Counted from the stretch's first letter, positions 38,123 to 48,150 are shown. The stretch is 64,000 nt of DNA from Rhodococcus sp. OK519 (GCF_003051005.1 NZ_QAOW01000007.1:62001-126000), one strand, 5' to 3'. Notes: generated from the letters alone by a model not told the origin. A program made the numbers and translations.

Positions 38123-39541
38123 TCAGCCCGCCACCGGAGGCCACACCGTCGCGGTGCTCCACGGATACGCGGCCTCCAACTGCGACGCGACCCGGATCAG
38201 CAGGTCCTCACGGCCGTGGCCGGCAACGAGTTGCGCACCCAACGGCATTCCGGACGAATCCTTGCCCAGCGGAAGCGAAATCGCCGGCTGCCCGCCGCTG
38301 TTGAACGGTGAGGTCAATGCCCCGTAGATGCCGGCGTGCTTCCACATGGCTTCGAGGTTCATCGCGTCCAACAGCCCCAGCTCCGGAGTGGGCGCACCGA
38401 GCGTCGGCGTGAGCAGCAGGTCGTACTCGGTGAAGAACCGGCCGATCTCACGTCCGGTCAACTCGAGTGCCGAGTAGGCCGCGGACAGATCGGTGACGGA
38501 CTGCGACTTGCAGCGCTCGTACTGCACACGCGCCATCGTCTCGAGGTCGTCATCGCGCAGTTCCCGGCCGAGTTCGGCCAACCGCCGATCGATCTCGACG
38601 GCCATCGACGCCGACATCAGGTACTGCATCGCCGCCCCGAGAGCTTCCGGATGGAACACCGGAGTGGCGGTCTCGACACGATGCCCCAGCTTCTCGAGCA
38701 GCACGCCGACATCGGTTGCGACCGTGGCACAGTCCGGGTGGGCGGGCTCCCCACCGGGCAGGGTGGTGGTGATGCCGATGCGGAGCGTGCCGGGGTCCGC
38801 ACCGACCTCGGCGACGAACGGGCGTGCGGGCGGCGCGATGCCGAACGGTGCGCCCACCGCCGGGCCCGACGTGAGATCGAGCAGCAGCGCAGTGTCCCGG
38901 ACGCTGCGGGTCACGGCGTGTTCCACTGCCATCGGGCCGGAGAGCGGCGCCTCCGACGGCATCCGACCGCGCGACGGCTTGAGGCCCACGAGACCGTTCG
39001 CGGAGGCCGGGATTCGGATGGACCCGCCACCGTCGCTGGCGTGTGCGGCGGGCGTGATACCCACCGCGACAGCGGCGGCCGCGCCGCCCGAAGACCCACC
39101 GACGCCGTGTGTGAGACGGCGCGGATTACGCGTCGGCCCGAACAGGACGGGCTCGGTGCTCGCGTTCTGGCCGAACTCGGGGGTGTTGGTCTTGCCGATG
39201 ATGACGAGACCGGCCCGCCGATACCGCGACACCAACTCGGTGTCGCGTTCGGCCACTCGGCCCGCGAACAGTCGCGACCCGTTCGACGTGGCCATGCCGG
39301 CGACGTCAGCGTGCAAATCCTTGATCAGGAAGGGGATTCCGCGCAGCGGTCCGTCCGGCAGGCCCGCGTCGACCTCGGCCAGGGCCTGCTCGGCCCGATC
39401 GGCCACCACGGCGTTGACCGCCGGATTGCGTTCCTCGAGCCTGCGCAACGAGAACTCCACCACCTCGCGCGCGGAGACGTCGCCGTCGCGAATCGAGCGA
39501 GCCAGACCCGTCATGTCCTGATCGTCGAACAGATTCTCCAT
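38123..39541 (-). CDS. amidase signature (AS) family amidase
   Basis: A 472-residue enzyme of the amidase signature superfamily, which hydrolyses amide bonds with a Ser-cisSer-Lys triad. Lys74 is in GIPFLIKDL, and the serines are Ser150 in GVGGSSGGAAAA and Ser174 in SDGGGSIRIPA; all are present and normally spaced. NTPEFG near residue 122 and the C-terminal GQPAISLP complete the family pattern. It could act on acylamides, small aromatic amides or peptide amides. It stands alone on the minus strand, downstream of the ABC transporter operon but separated from it by a strong hairpin, so independent transcription is likely. Confidence 0.85.
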   Translation of the reverse strand: MENLFDDQDMTGLARSIRDGDVSAREVVEFSLRRLEERNPAVNAVVADRAEQALAEVDAGLPDGPLRGIPFLIKDLHADVAGMATSNGSRLFAGRVAERDTELVSRYRRAGLVIIGKTNTPEFGQNASTEPVLFGPTRNPRRLTHGVGGSSGGAAAAVAVGITPAAHASDGGGSIRIPASANGLVGLKPSRGRMPSEAPLSGPMAVEHAVTRSVRDTALLLDLTSGPAVGAPFGIAPPARPFVAEVGADPGTLRIGITTTLPGGEPAHPDCATVATDVGVLLEKLGHRVETATPVFHPEALGAAMQYLMSASMAVEIDRRLAELGRELRDDDLETMARVQYERCKSQSVTDLSAAYSALELTGREIGRFFTEYDLLLTPTLGAPTPELGLLDAMNLEAMWKHAGIYGALTSPFNSGGQPAISLPLGKDSSGMPLGAQLVAGHGREDLLIRVASQLEAAYPWSTATVWPPVAG

Positions 39542-39564
39542 CGATCCCGACCTCTCCCGTCATA

Positions 39565-39627
39565 CGCGTTTTGCGCACTTACCGCTCCCCGGAGGCCGGG
39601 GATTTCGCGGTAAGTGCGCAAAACGCG
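39565..39627. repeat. perfect 21-base inverted repeat with nested GC stem
   Basis: Bases 39565-39585 (key core TTTTGCGCACTTACCGC) and 39607-39627 are perfect reverse complements over 21 bases; in the 21-base loop, CCCCGG (39587-39592) and CCGGGG (39596-39601) form a second stem. It separates the ABC operon from the amidase gene on the same strand and would terminate the operon. Its length, symmetry and AT-richer core are unusual for a plain terminator and suggest a dispersed palindromic element. Confidence 0.75.
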
Positions 39628-39640
39628 GGTTGTGTATGTG

Positions 39641-40630
39641 TCAGACGTTGTGGCATGCCACGTAGTGGCCTGCCTCGACTTCCCGCAACTGTGGTTCCTC
39701 GGCGGCGCAGTGGTCGGTGGCGAGGGGGCAGCGGGTGCGGAACCGGCAGCCCGACGGAGGGTTCAACGGCGAGGGGAGATCCCCCTCGATCAGCGGCGTG
39801 GTGTCCGCTTCGCCGCGGTGGACGTCGGGATCGGGAATCGAGGCCAGCAACAGCTGCGAATACGGGTGCAGAGCGCGGGTTTCCATGTTCCGGCTGGGGG
39901 CGATCTCGCATACCTTGCCCAGGTACATGACCATGACGCGGTCGCTGATGTTCTTGACCACGGCCATGTTGTGGGCGATGAAGATCATGGTGAGCTCGAA
40001 CTCGGTCTTGGTCTGTTCGAGCAGGTTGAGGATCTGCGCCTGGACGGACACGTCGAGGCTCGAGACGGGTTCGTCGCAGATCAGGATCTTCGGCTTGAGC
40101 ATCATCGCCCGGGCGATGCACACGCGCTGGCACTGGCCGCCGGACAACTCGCCGGGCAGGCGGTCCCACACCATGTCGGGGTCGAGTCCGACGGCGGCGA
40201 GGGTTTCGCGGCCGATCTGCTCGAGGCGCTCCTTGTTGTGCTGACCCCACATGCGCGGGCCCTCGGTGACGAGGTGCTTGACCTTGCGGCGCGGGTTCAG
40301 CGAGGAGATCGGATCCTGCATGATCATCTGCATCTGCGCCCGAATCTTGCGCAGCGCAGACGGACTGAGCTTGGTGAGCTCGACACCGTCGATGGTCACG
40401 CTGCCCGACTTCGGCGCCGGCAACTGCAGGACGGCGCGGCCGGCAGTGGACTTGCCGCAGCCGGATTCGCCGACGATGCCGAGGGTTTCGCCCGGCAGCA
40501 GGTCGAAGCTGATGTTCGACACTGCGTGCACGGTCTGTCCGCGGCCGGCCGGGAACTCGACGACGAGGTTCTCCACGGCGAGGACGGGCTTGTCTTGCGC
40601 GCGCAGGTGCGCCACTCCACTACCGGCCAT
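39641..40630 (-). CDS. oligopeptide/dipeptide ABC transporter ATPase, DppF/OppF type
   Basis: A 329-residue ABC ATPase, last gene of the peptide-uptake operon. Walker A is GESGCGKST, Q-loop QDPISSLNPRR, signature LSGGQCQRV, Walker B ILICDEPVSSLD, and the switch His is in FIAHNMAVV. The C-terminal oligopeptide-transporter extension is present, with GCRFRTRCPLATDHC, a Cys-rich element typical of Opp/Dpp ATPases. It pairs with the upstream ATPase to power import of peptides delivered by the binding lipoprotein. Its ATG overlaps the stop of that gene by one base (TGATG). The substrate range cannot be predicted from the ATPase. Confidence 0.9.
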   Translation of the reverse strand: MAGSGVAHLRAQDKPVLAVENLVVEFPAGRGQTVHAVSNISFDLLPGETLGIVGESGCGKSTAGRAVLQLPAPKSGSVTIDGVELTKLSPSALRKIRAQMQMIMQDPISSLNPRRKVKHLVTEGPRMWGQHNKERLEQIGRETLAAVGLDPDMVWDRLPGELSGGQCQRVCIARAMMLKPKILICDEPVSSLDVSVQAQILNLLEQTKTEFELTMIFIAHNMAVVKNISDRVMVMYLGKVCEIAPSRNMETRALHPYSQLLLASIPDPDVHRGEADTTPLIEGDLPSPLNPPSGCRFRTRCPLATDHCAAEEPQLREVEAGHYVACHNV

Positions 40631-41703
40631 CAGATGCTCTCCACTTCCAGCTCACGATCTTGTGCACCCACGACGGCAGGCACTCCGAGGTCGGCGATAC
40701 CGGTGCCGTCCAGGGGGAAGTGGCAGGCGACCTCGTGGGGGTGGCGTGCGCCGGCGGTGTCCGGGGACGCCGTCAGCGCCGGTACAGACTCCCGGCAGAC
40801 GGCCTGCGCGTACTTGCACCGGGATGCGAACGAGCACCCGGTCGGCGGCTTCGTCATGTCGGGCAGACCACCGTCGATGGACTCGAGCCGGGTGTGGGGC
40901 TCCTGCTCGAGACGCGGCACCGCCGCCAACAGCGCTTCGGTGTAGGGGTGGCGCGGATTGGCGAACAGCTGCCGGGTCGGCGCCGTCTCCACGATGCGAC
41001 CCGCATACATCACCGCGACCCGATCGGTCTGTCCGGCGACGACTCCGAGATCGTGACTGACGAGGATGCCGGCCATGCCCATCTCGGTGCGCAGCGCGTC
41101 GAGCAGTTCGAGGATCTGCTTCTGCACTGTGACGTCGAGGGCGGTGGTCGGCTCGTCCGCGATGGTCAGCTTCGGGTCGCACGCGAGTGCCATCGCGATC
41201 ACCACACGCTGACGCATACCACCGGACAACTCGTGCGGATACTGGTCGATCCGCCGCGTCGGCTCCGGGATACGGACCGTACGGAGCAGCTCGATCGCCC
41301 GCTCTCGCGCCTGCTTCTTGTCCACACCCAGGTGCGCACGCAGCGATTCGGTGATGTGGGTGCCGATCTTCTTGAACGGGTTCAACGCCGACATCGGGTC
41401 CTGGAAGACCATCGCGATGTCATTGCCCCACATCTGCTGCTGATCCTTGCGGGTCAGCGTCTGCATGTCGCGGCCCATGAACCGCACCTCGCCGGTGACA
41501 GTTGTGCCGCCGCCGTTCGAGACCAAACCCATGATGGTCTGGCCGAGAACGGACTTCCCGGACCCGGATTCACCGACAAGACCGAGGGTCTCGCCGGCGT
41601 CGAGTTCGAGGCTGACCTGCTCGACGGCCCGCAACTGTCCACGCTTGGTGCGGAACCTCGTCGACACACCGTCGACTGTGAGGATCGGTTCGTTGCTGGT
41701 CAC
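40630..41703 (-). CDS. oligopeptide/dipeptide ABC transporter ATPase, DppD/OppD type
   Basis: A 357-residue ABC ATPase. Walker [10 protein letters not shown]-loop [14 protein letters not shown], signature [10 protein letters not shown], Walker [15 protein letters not shown], switch His in LVSHDLGVV. The C-terminal extension [15 protein letters not shown] is the OppD/DppD Cys motif. It starts at a GTG that overlaps the stop of the upstream permease by four bases (GTGA), so the operon is translationally coupled throughout. It forms the nucleotide-binding heterodimer with the following DppF-like ATPase on the cytoplasmic face of the membrane. Confidence 0.9.
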   Translation of the reverse strand: MTSNEPILTVDGVSTRFRTKRGQLRAVEQVSLELDAGETLGLVGESGSGKSVLGQTIMGLVSNGGGTTVTGEVRFMGRDMQTLTRKDQQQMWGNDIAMVFQDPMSALNPFKKIGTHITESLRAHLGVDKKQARERAIELLRTVRIPEPTRRIDQYPHELSGGMRQRVVIAMALACDPKLTIADEPTTALDVTVQKQILELLDALRTEMGMAGILVSHDLGVVAGQTDRVAVMYAGRIVETAPTRQLFANPRHPYTEALLAAVPRLEQEPHTRLESIDGGLPDMTKPPTGCSFASRCKYAQAVCRESVPALTASPDTAGARHPHEVACHFPLDGTGIADLGVPAVVGAQDRELEVESI

Positions 41704-42812
41704 AGTTTCACCTCCCGGGTTCCACCGGTCTTCTTCTGGGCCTTCTCACCGACCATGTTGAACGAGAACACCGTCAGGAACAGGAACATGCCGGGCACCA
41801 ACACGATGTACGGGTGCTGTTCGAACACGTTGCCCTGACCCTCGGAGATCATGTTGCCCCACGTCGGTGACGGCGGCTGGATACCGAGTCCGAGGAAACT
41901 CAGTGATGCTTCGGCGACGATCATCACCGAGATCATCACCATGCCGAGCGAGAGCAGCGGCAGCGCGACGTTCGGGGCGATCTCCCGCAGCATCACCCGC
42001 CATCTCGTGGCACCCATTGCCCGTGCCGCCAAGACGAATTCACGTTGCGAGAACACCAGAGTGTTTGCTCTCGCTATTCGCACCATGCTCGGTATCGCGA
42101 GCACCGCCAGCGCCAGCGAGACGTTGCGCAGGTTCGGCTTGAGCACCGAGGCGAGCGCGATCAGCAGGATCAACGCCGGGACCGCGAGCAGCGAGTTCGT
42201 GAAGATTCCGACGATACGGTCGACCCAGCCACCGAAGTAGCCGGCCAGGATACCGATCGCTCCGCCGATCAGGATGCCGATCGCGACCGCGGCGACCGCC
42301 ACGATCAGCGACGAGCGGGCACCGTAGATCGAGCGTGCCAGCATGTCGAGACCGAAATTGTTGGTGCCCAGAGGATGCGACGAGAACAGACTCGGCTCCG
42401 CGTAGCTCTTCGCGGCAAGGGTCTTGGTGGTGTCCTGGTGCTCGGCCAACGGCAGCAGCGGCGCCGCGAGCGCGGCCACGATCAACACCGTCAACCACGC
42501 ACACGAGAGGATGAACGTGAGATCGAAATCCGATCCGAACCGCGCCAACCCGATCCGCCGCACACCCATGTAGAGGGCGATCAGGCCGATCACGAAGATC
42601 GCCACCCGCGCACCCATCATCAGCATCGGCGCCAAACCGATACCCGCCGCGATCACACCCACGACGGTCAGGATCACCCCGGTGCGATACAGGTTGCGGC
42701 GCTCGGACAGATCCTTCGCGTTCGCCAACTCCTCGGCGCCCGCATCGTCGAGGGCACGGCCCGTGATCGCCGGCATGTCGACATCGATGTCGTCAATCTT
42801 GATCTCAGACAT
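41700..42812 (-). CDS. peptide ABC transporter permease, DppC type with extended N terminus
   Basis: A 370-residue permease, about 70 residues longer than usual for DppC/OppC. The standard part begins near residue 100 ([20 protein letters not shown]) and has the periplasmic [19 protein letters not shown] segment and the cytoplasmic EAA loop [25 protein letters not shown], which docks the ATPases. The preceding part contains an acidic stretch and two extra hydrophobic helices, [18 protein letters not shown] and [20 protein letters not shown] at 42812 overlaps the upstream permease stop by 8 bases. It forms the membrane channel with the DppB-type permease. The extra helices are the odd feature. 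Confidence 0.88.
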   Translation of the reverse strand: MSEIKIDDIDVDMPAITGRALDDAGAEELANAKDLSERRNLYRTGVILTVVGVIAAGIGLAPMLMMGARVAIFVIGLIALYMGVRRIGLARFGSDFDLTFILSCAWLTVLIVAALAAPLLPLAEHQDTTKTLAAKSYAEPSLFSSHPLGTNNFGLDMLARSIYGARSSLIVAVAAVAIGILIGGAIGILAGYFGGWVDRIVGIFTNSLLAVPALILLIALASVLKPNLRNVSLALAVLAIPSMVRIARANTLVFSQREFVLAARAMGATRWRVMLREIAPNVALPLLSLGMVMISVMIVAEASLSFLGLGIQPPSPTWGNMISEGQGNVFEQHPYIVLVPGMFLFLTVFSFNMVGEKAQKKTGGTREVKL

Positions 42813-43758
42813 GGGCTCGTCGGCTCCTTGGGTCGAGGTATCCGTAGGAGATGTCGATGACACCGTTGGCCACCACATAGATCAGGGCGATCACCAGCAC
42901 CGCGCCCTGCACCATCGGCATGTCGCCCTGCTGCGCGGCGCGCACGATCAGCGACCCCATTCCCGGCAGCGAGAACAACGTCTCCACGATCACCGTGCTA
43001 CCGATCATCGACCCCAGCACGATGCCGAGCATCGTGATCAGCGAGAACGACGACGGCCGCAGCGCGTCACTGAACAACAGTCGCGCATTCGACATGCCCT
43101 TCGCCTTCGCGACCAGGATGAAGTTCTCCTTCAGCGTCATCACCAGATCGCTGCGCAGGATCCGGATGAACATCGCCATCTCCAACAAGCTGATCGTGAT
43201 CGCCGGAAGGATCGCGTGATAGAGATTCTGTCCCAGCCCTTCCGAGACCCGCACCCACTGCGAGCGCGGGAACCATCCCAGGTAGTTGACCATCACCATG
43301 ATCAACAGCAGGCCCGACAGGAACGACGGGATCGACAGCACACCGAACGTGCACGCGCTGATCGCACGATCGATCCAACCGCCCTGATGACGCGCCGAGT
43401 ACATTGCCAGCGGCACCGCCACCACCAGCGCGATGAACAGGCCCATCACCGCCAGCTGCACACTGACCGGGATAGCGGCACTGATGCTTTCGGTCACCGG
43501 GCCCTGCGGCGGCACCATCGACTGCCCCAGATCACCCTGCAGGGCGCCCGACAACCAATCCCAATACCGCGTGAAGAAGGGATCGTTCAGTCCCATGTCC
43601 GCCCGCGCCTGCGCGTACTCCTCCGGCGTGCGTCCCTCACCGAGCATCGCGACGGACGGATCACCCGGGATGAGCGAAACGAGTGCGAACGTGCCGAGAC
43701 TGACGACGAAGAGCACGACGATAAGCTCGATCACCTTGTCGATCACGGTTCTCGTCAT
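42805..43758 (-). CDS. peptide ABC transporter permease, DppB type
   Basis: A 317-residue inner-membrane permease with about six helices. It begins with the typical DppB N-terminal helix (VIELIVVLFVVSLGTFALVSLIPGDP), has the LGLNDPFFTRYWDWLSGALQGDLGQS periplasmic segment split here as DPFFTRYWDWLSGALQGDLG, and the EAA loop ENFILVAKAKGMSNARLLFSDALRPS. It joins the DppC-type permease to form the translocation pore. It follows the binding-protein gene by 65 bases, a normal gap where an mRNA processing or attenuating site may let the binding protein be made in excess. Confidence 0.9.
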   Translation of the reverse strand: MTRTVIDKVIELIVVLFVVSLGTFALVSLIPGDPSVAMLGEGRTPEEYAQARADMGLNDPFFTRYWDWLSGALQGDLGQSMVPPQGPVTESISAAIPVSVQLAVMGLFIALVVAVPLAMYSARHQGGWIDRAISACTFGVLSIPSFLSGLLLIMVMVNYLGWFPRSQWVRVSEGLGQNLYHAILPAITISLLEMAMFIRILRSDLVMTLKENFILVAKAKGMSNARLLFSDALRPSSFSLITMLGIVLGSMIGSTVIVETLFSLPGMGSLIVRAAQQGDMPMVQGAVLVIALIYVVANGVIDISYGYLDPRSRRAHV

Positions 43759-43823
43759 CGCCTCATCGCCTCCTTCCTGTATTCATGGGGCGCCCCAATC
43801 TGAGTTTCTTGATGGATCCGAAT

Positions 43824-45437
43824 CTATGACGCGGAATCCGAAGTGAGCCAAGCATTCCCGAAGAGCAGGATGCCGTCGGCGCTGGGCGTGATCCCGTGTG
43901 CGTCCGTGCTCCACGGGAGGAAGTACTTGCCGCTGTTGACCACGAGCATCGGATTCGTCTCGTTCACGACGGTCTGGATGTCCTCGACCACCTTGCGGCG
44001 GTCGTCGTCGGAGGGCGCGGTCTGCAGCTTGCCGAGGAGTTCGTCCATCTGCGGGTTCTTGTAGCCCAGAACATTCGACGACGATTCGCTGAAGAGGTTG
44101 CCGTAGAGACGGACGAAAGGCGACTCGTCGAGAATGTTGAAGCCCGCGTATCCGATGTCGTAGTCGTGCTGGGCGTACATGCGCTTGACGAGGTCGTTGA
44201 TGCTCGTCGCGTACACGATGTCGACGGTGAAGCCGACGGCCTGCAGCATCGACTGGAAGGCCAACGCACTGCTCTGTGTCGCCGGATCGTTCAGACCGAC
44301 GTAGGTGAGCTTGCCGTCGTACCCGTCAGCCTTGGCTTCCGACAGATACTTCTTCGCCGCCTCCGGGTCGTAGCCGCTGCCGGCAACGTCGCCGTGCCAC
44401 TGCGACCACGACTGGAACATGTCGCTGCCCGGCATCCCGTAGCCGCCCTCGACGCGCTGGTTGAACGTCTCCGGGTTGAAGCCGGCGACGATCGCTTTAC
44501 GAACGCGCTCGTCCGAGGCGGCTCGGCCTTCACGCTGATTGATGTTCCCGACGCCACCCATGTTCACGGTGTAGACGTAACCGACGTCGCCCGCTTCGAG
44601 CGCGTTGTGGACCACTTCCGCGCCGCGCAGGTAGGCGGCCTGGATGCCGCCGGTGTGCAGTGCGTCGAGTTTGCCCTGCTCGCTGACGATGGCAGGGAAG
44701 CGGAGCTTCGCCAGGTGCGGCTGGCCGTCCCAGTAGCTCGGGCGGGCAGCGAGAACCAACTCGTCCTGCGACGCGAACTTCTCCACCGTGAACGGGCCGG
44801 CGCCGATGGGCGCGAAAGTGCCGGAGGCCATCGACGACGGGGCGACGATCATGCCGGGGCCCGTCGTGAACATGATCGGGAACTCGTTCCACGGCTGCTT
44901 CAGCGTGAAGACCACCGTCGACGAGTCCGGCGACTGGATGTCGGCGACCGTCGCCTTCCACACCTGCGAATGCGTGGCCTTCTTCTCGAGGTAGTGGTTG
45001 ATGCTCCACTGCACCGCCGCCGCATCCACCGGGGTGCCGTCGCTGAATGTCGCGCCGGAACGCAGCTTCAGCGTCCAGACGGTGTTGTCGCCGTTGGCTT
45101 CCAACGACTCCGCGAGCTGCGGTTGGTATTCCTTGGATTCGGGGTCGTATCGCATCAACAGGTCGTAGATCGCCGCCATCTCGCTGCCGCCGGTGGCACC
45201 GCCGTCCTGGCGATCGGCCGGATCGAGACTGCTCACGCCGTTGTACGTCGCGTACGACAAGGTGCCACCGGATACCGGATCGCCGCCGTCCGCCTGGTCA
45301 CCGACGAGTCCGGTCGTCACCGACGACGCGTCTGTCGACGAGCCGGAACCGCCGCCGGCGCAGCCCGCCAGCAGGACGGTTGCCGCGGTGAGCGCGGTCA
45401 GGATCGTCCCTGCCCGGGCCAACGAGGATCGTGTCAT
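43824..45437 (-). CDS. peptide ABC transporter substrate-binding lipoprotein (SBP family 5), copy 1
   Basis: A 537-residue extracytoplasmic binding lipoprotein. LLAGC gives lipid-anchored Cys26. The mature part has the family 5 landmarks GGTLSYATYNGVSSLDPA, IYDLLMRYDPESKEYQPQLAESLE, TWTLKLRSGATFSDGTPVDA and FTLKQPWNEFP. It captures peptides or other oligomeric substrates and hands them to the two permeases encoded directly downstream. It sits 32 bases after the amidohydrolase gene. It is clearly paralogous to the binding protein at 48516-50120, sharing GDQxDGGxPVSGGTLS and GATGGxEMAAxYDxLMRYD. Ligand is unknown. Confidence 0.9.
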   Translation of the reverse strand: MTRSSLARAGTILTALTAATVLLAGCAGGGSGSSTDASSVTTGLVGDQADGGDPVSGGTLSYATYNGVSSLDPADRQDGGATGGSEMAAIYDLLMRYDPESKEYQPQLAESLEANGDNTVWTLKLRSGATFSDGTPVDAAAVQWSINHYLEKKATHSQVWKATVADIQSPDSSTVVFTLKQPWNEFPIMFTTGPGMIVAPSSMASGTFAPIGAGPFTVEKFASQDELVLAARPSYWDGQPHLAKLRFPAIVSEQGKLDALHTGGIQAAYLRGAEVVHNALEAGDVGYVYTVNMGGVGNINQREGRAASDERVRKAIVAGFNPETFNQRVEGGYGMPGSDMFQSWSQWHGDVAGSGYDPEAAKKYLSEAKADGYDGKLTYVGLNDPATQSSALAFQSMLQAVGFTVDIVYATSINDLVKRMYAQHDYDIGYAGFNILDESPFVRLYGNLFSESSSNVLGYKNPQMDELLGKLQTAPSDDDRRKVVEDIQTVVNETNPMLVVNSGKYFLPWSTDAHGITPSADGILLFGNAWLTSDSAS

Positions 45438-45469
45438 TCGTGCCTACTTCCGTCGAAGTCGAAACGCAA

Positions 45470-47123
45470 CTAGTGAAATTCGGAATCGGCCGCGTACACG
45501 ACCTGTCCCGCGACCACGGTCGCGAGAACCGCGATGTCCTTGATCTCCGACGGATCGACAGCTGTCGGGTCCGCGTCGAGCACCACGAAGTCGGCGAACA
45601 GCCCGGGCGCAATCGCACCCTTGGCCTCGGACTCACCGCCGAGGCGAGCCGCCGACGATGTGTAGCCGGCCAGCGCGGTCTCGGCGTCCAATCGCTCCTC
45701 GGGTCCGAGGACGGCACCACCGCGCGTGACGCGATTGACCGCGGTGTGGATCGTGAACAGGGGGTTGACCGGGGTGACCGGACTGTCGCAGTGCAGCGCG
45801 AACGGAACCTGTGCCGCAGTGATCGATGCCAGGGGGCTGATCCGGCTACCCCGCTCCGGACCGAGGAATCGGTCGCGGTGCCGATCGCCCCAGTAGTAGA
45901 CGTGGTTGACGAACACCGACGCGGACACACCCAGTTCACGCATTCGCCGAATCTGATCGTCGCGAAGAGTCTGCACGTGTTCGAGCCGGTGCTGCAGGCC
46001 ACCCGGCAGCTGCACTCCGCCGGCAGCCGCGAACGCCTTCTCGATGGCGTCGAGTGCAAGGTCGATGGCCCGGTCCCCGTTGGTGTGGATCGCGACCTGG
46101 CGACCCGCCTCATGACACCGGCGCACCATGTCGTCGAGGTCGGCCGGCGGAATCGCCATTTCACCGCAATGACATTCGCCGAGATCGTGATAGGGCTCGG
46201 TGAGCGCTCCGGTGTGCAACTGGATCGAGCCGTCCGAGATCAGCTTCACGCCCCCGACCGCGAGGTGGTCGTGCTGCTCGTCACGGTCGTCGCCCTCGAC
46301 ACTGAAACCCTCGAGAGTTCCGAACCCCATGTAGAGGCGACCGCGGAGAATCAGATCACCCGAGTCGAGAAGACGTCGGTACGAGTCGACCATCGCGGGG
46401 GTCACGAACATGTCGTGGAAGCTCGTGACGCCGACGGAGGCCATCTGCTGCAGAGCACGCCGCAGACCCTCATCCATGTCGTCGCCCGACGGCATCACTT
46501 CGTCCGGTGCGGCCACGAGTCGCATCGCGGGAATCTCGCGGAACTCCCCGGTGGGATCGCCCGCCGAATCGCGTACGACGACACCTCCCTCCGGCTCCGG
46601 TGTCGTGCGATCGATTCCTCGACTCCGCAACACGAAGGAGTTGACATACAGCCCGTGCCCGGACAGGTGGCGCACCACGATCGGATGCTCGGCTCCGACG
46701 CGGTCGAGATCTGCCGTCGTGAGTCCCCGGTCCTCGGCGACGAGGCTGTCGTCGAAGCCTGTGGCCGCGATCTGCTGCCCGGGCGGAGTGACCGCCGCGC
46801 GGGCCGTGAGTGCGACGATCAGTGAATCGATGTCGGGGCAGGCGTCCGATCCGGCATCCACCGTGGCGCTGTTCATTCCCGACATGTGCGGGTGCACATG
46901 GGTTTCGATGAATCCCGGAGCGGCGGTGCGCCCTCTCAGGTCGACGATTTCGGTGTCCGGACCGGCGAGCGCGCGGATCTCGGCATCCGATCCGACAGCA
47001 GCGAACCTACCGCCGGCGACGGCAAATGCCGTGGCGGGCGGGGAGCCCGGAGCCTGCAGCACGACGCCGCCCACATGGATCCGGTCGATGACCGCATCGG
47101 CCCTGGTCGTCGCACTGCGGTCC
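45470..47123 (-). CDS. YtcJ-type amidohydrolase family 3 protein
   Basis: An about 551-residue metal-dependent hydrolase, frame opening at base 47125. The N-terminal small beta domain leads to APGFIETHVHPHM (the H-x-H metal motif), then later VAIHTNGDRAID, LQHRLEHVQTL and PFALHCDSPVTPVNP, giving the remaining His and Asp ligands. YtcJ-like enzymes hydrolyse amide or formamide bonds in small molecules, including N-acyl and N-formyl compounds; activity here is unknown. No signal peptide, so cytosolic. The TTG start at 47125 is supported by GAGGGAG six bases upstream, and no ATG or GTG is available before the conserved region. It is the first gene of the peptide-transporter operon and probably processes what the transporter imports. 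Confidence 0.84.
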
Positions 47124-47210
47124 AACGTTTGACTCCCTCATGAGATGTACGTCACAGGCCGTTTTGAAGAGGCTAGCGCACAATAGAATTCATGTCATTA
47201 CCTGGGTACC

Positions 47211-47226
47211 GCTACTCCCGGGTAGC
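47211..47226. terminator. short stem-loop between the GntR gene and the amidohydrolase operon
   Basis: GCTAC (47211-47215), loop TCCCGG, GTAGC (47222-47226). It is 48 bases past the GntR stop on the minus strand. The stem is short and without a T-tract, so it is at best a weak terminator; an operator is an alternative. Confidence 0.35.
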
Positions 47227-47273
47227 TTTTCACCGACCCGGTCGCCGTCGCCCGCCGAACCTGAGCTGCCCGA

Positions 47274-47984
47274 TCAGTCGGTCGACAGTTGCACGCCCAC
47301 CGACGTCATGATGCGGTACCGATCTGCCGGATGCGTGTGAATGCCGACAGCCTCGAGCAAGCCGTTCGAGTTGACGTGTCGATGCGTGACAACCAGTGCG
47401 GCACTTCCGTTCTCCGCATCCAGAGCATGCGAGAGGTCGGAGGAAAGCACGGCGCCGCTCACCACCTGCTCGATGCGTTGCCGAACCAGGTTGCCGATAC
47501 CGAACTCGCCGGTCATCACCATCTGTCGATGCGGTAGGTCGGACCGCAGATACACCTCACTCCAGCAGATCGGGGGCAGAGCCGAGCCTCGCACGATGCG
47601 TGGGCCGGAAACGCAGTACCACTCCGATTCGGTCGGCACCCCGATCCTGTCTGCCAAATAGTTGTCTGCCACAACGATCTTCGCGATCGGATCGACGATC
47701 CGCGTCCGCTCGACGAACGCGAGCATTCCGATACTGCTGGTGACGAAAGCCTGGTGTCCTGCGACGGGATCCGGGGCCTCCACTGTCGTGCCCGCTCCGC
47801 GACGCCGGCTGATCATCCCCGCATCCTCGAGGTGCTTGAGCGCCTGCCGGACCGTGCCACGGGCGAGGGAGCGGGTCTCACACAGTTCGAGTTCGGTCGG
47901 CAACTTGTCGCCCACCGTGAACTCCCCCGACTGGATCCGCGAAATAAGGTCCTGCGCGAGCAGCACATGCTGCGGGTCCGTCAC
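47274..47984 (-). CDS. GntR-family regulator, HutC/UTRA subfamily
   Basis: A 236-residue regulator. The winged HTH covers about residues 5-70: LLAQDLISRIQSGEFTVGDKLPTELELCE, then [29 protein letters not shown]. The C-terminal UTRA domain ends DAENGSAALVVTHRHVNSNGLLEAVGIHTHPADRYRI, the pocket for a small effector. I chose GTG at 47984 (MTDPQHVL), with GGCGGAGAG upstream, because it gives the family-typical N terminus; the frame stays open to 48149, where a TTG start would overlap the likely operator. It is located between the peptide-transporter operon and a divergent second binding protein, so it plausibly controls both in response to an imported compound or its breakdown product. Confidence 0.84.
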   Translation of the reverse strand: MTDPQHVLLAQDLISRIQSGEFTVGDKLPTELELCETRSLARGTVRQALKHLEDAGMISRRRGAGTTVEAPDPVAGHQAFVTSSIGMLAFVERTRIVDPIAKIVVADNYLADRIGVPTESEWYCVSGPRIVRGSALPPICWSEVYLRSDLPHRQMVMTGEFGIGNLVRQRIEQVVSGAVLSSDLSHALDAENGSAALVVTHRHVNSNGLLEAVGIHTHPADRYRIMTSVGVQLSTD

Positions 47985-48136
47985 GGAACGGAGGCTCTCC
48001 GCCCGTTCGAGGACGCGGATAACACACGAGCCACGAGGTACATCAAGGAAGTCCTCTCCGTCTGACGCCAGCCGCTGTCGGTCGCGCAGGACCTCACCGC
48101 GGCCGCGCGGGAACCATCCGCGACAGAGGCGAGAAC
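47985..48136. other. leader region upstream of the GntR gene
   Basis: This part of the 531-base gap between the GntR start and the second binding protein is open in the GntR frame but has no ribosome site for an upstream start. I take it as untranslated leader or promoter DNA. No other gene is seen. Confidence 0.4.
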
Positions 48137-48150
48137 TTTGTCTATACAAA
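48137..48150. promoter_or_regulatory. HutC/DasR-type operator candidate
   Basis: TTTGTCTATACAAA is a dyad with 5-base arms TTTGT/ACAAA around CTAT. The architecture, TGT-YTA-ACA with a central TATAC/GTATA, resembles the sites bound by HutC-subfamily GntR proteins (compare the TGGTCTAGACCA core of DasR sites). It is upstream of the GntR gene and fits autoregulation. A search of the other promoter regions of this cluster by eye gave no second clear copy. Confidence 0.5.
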
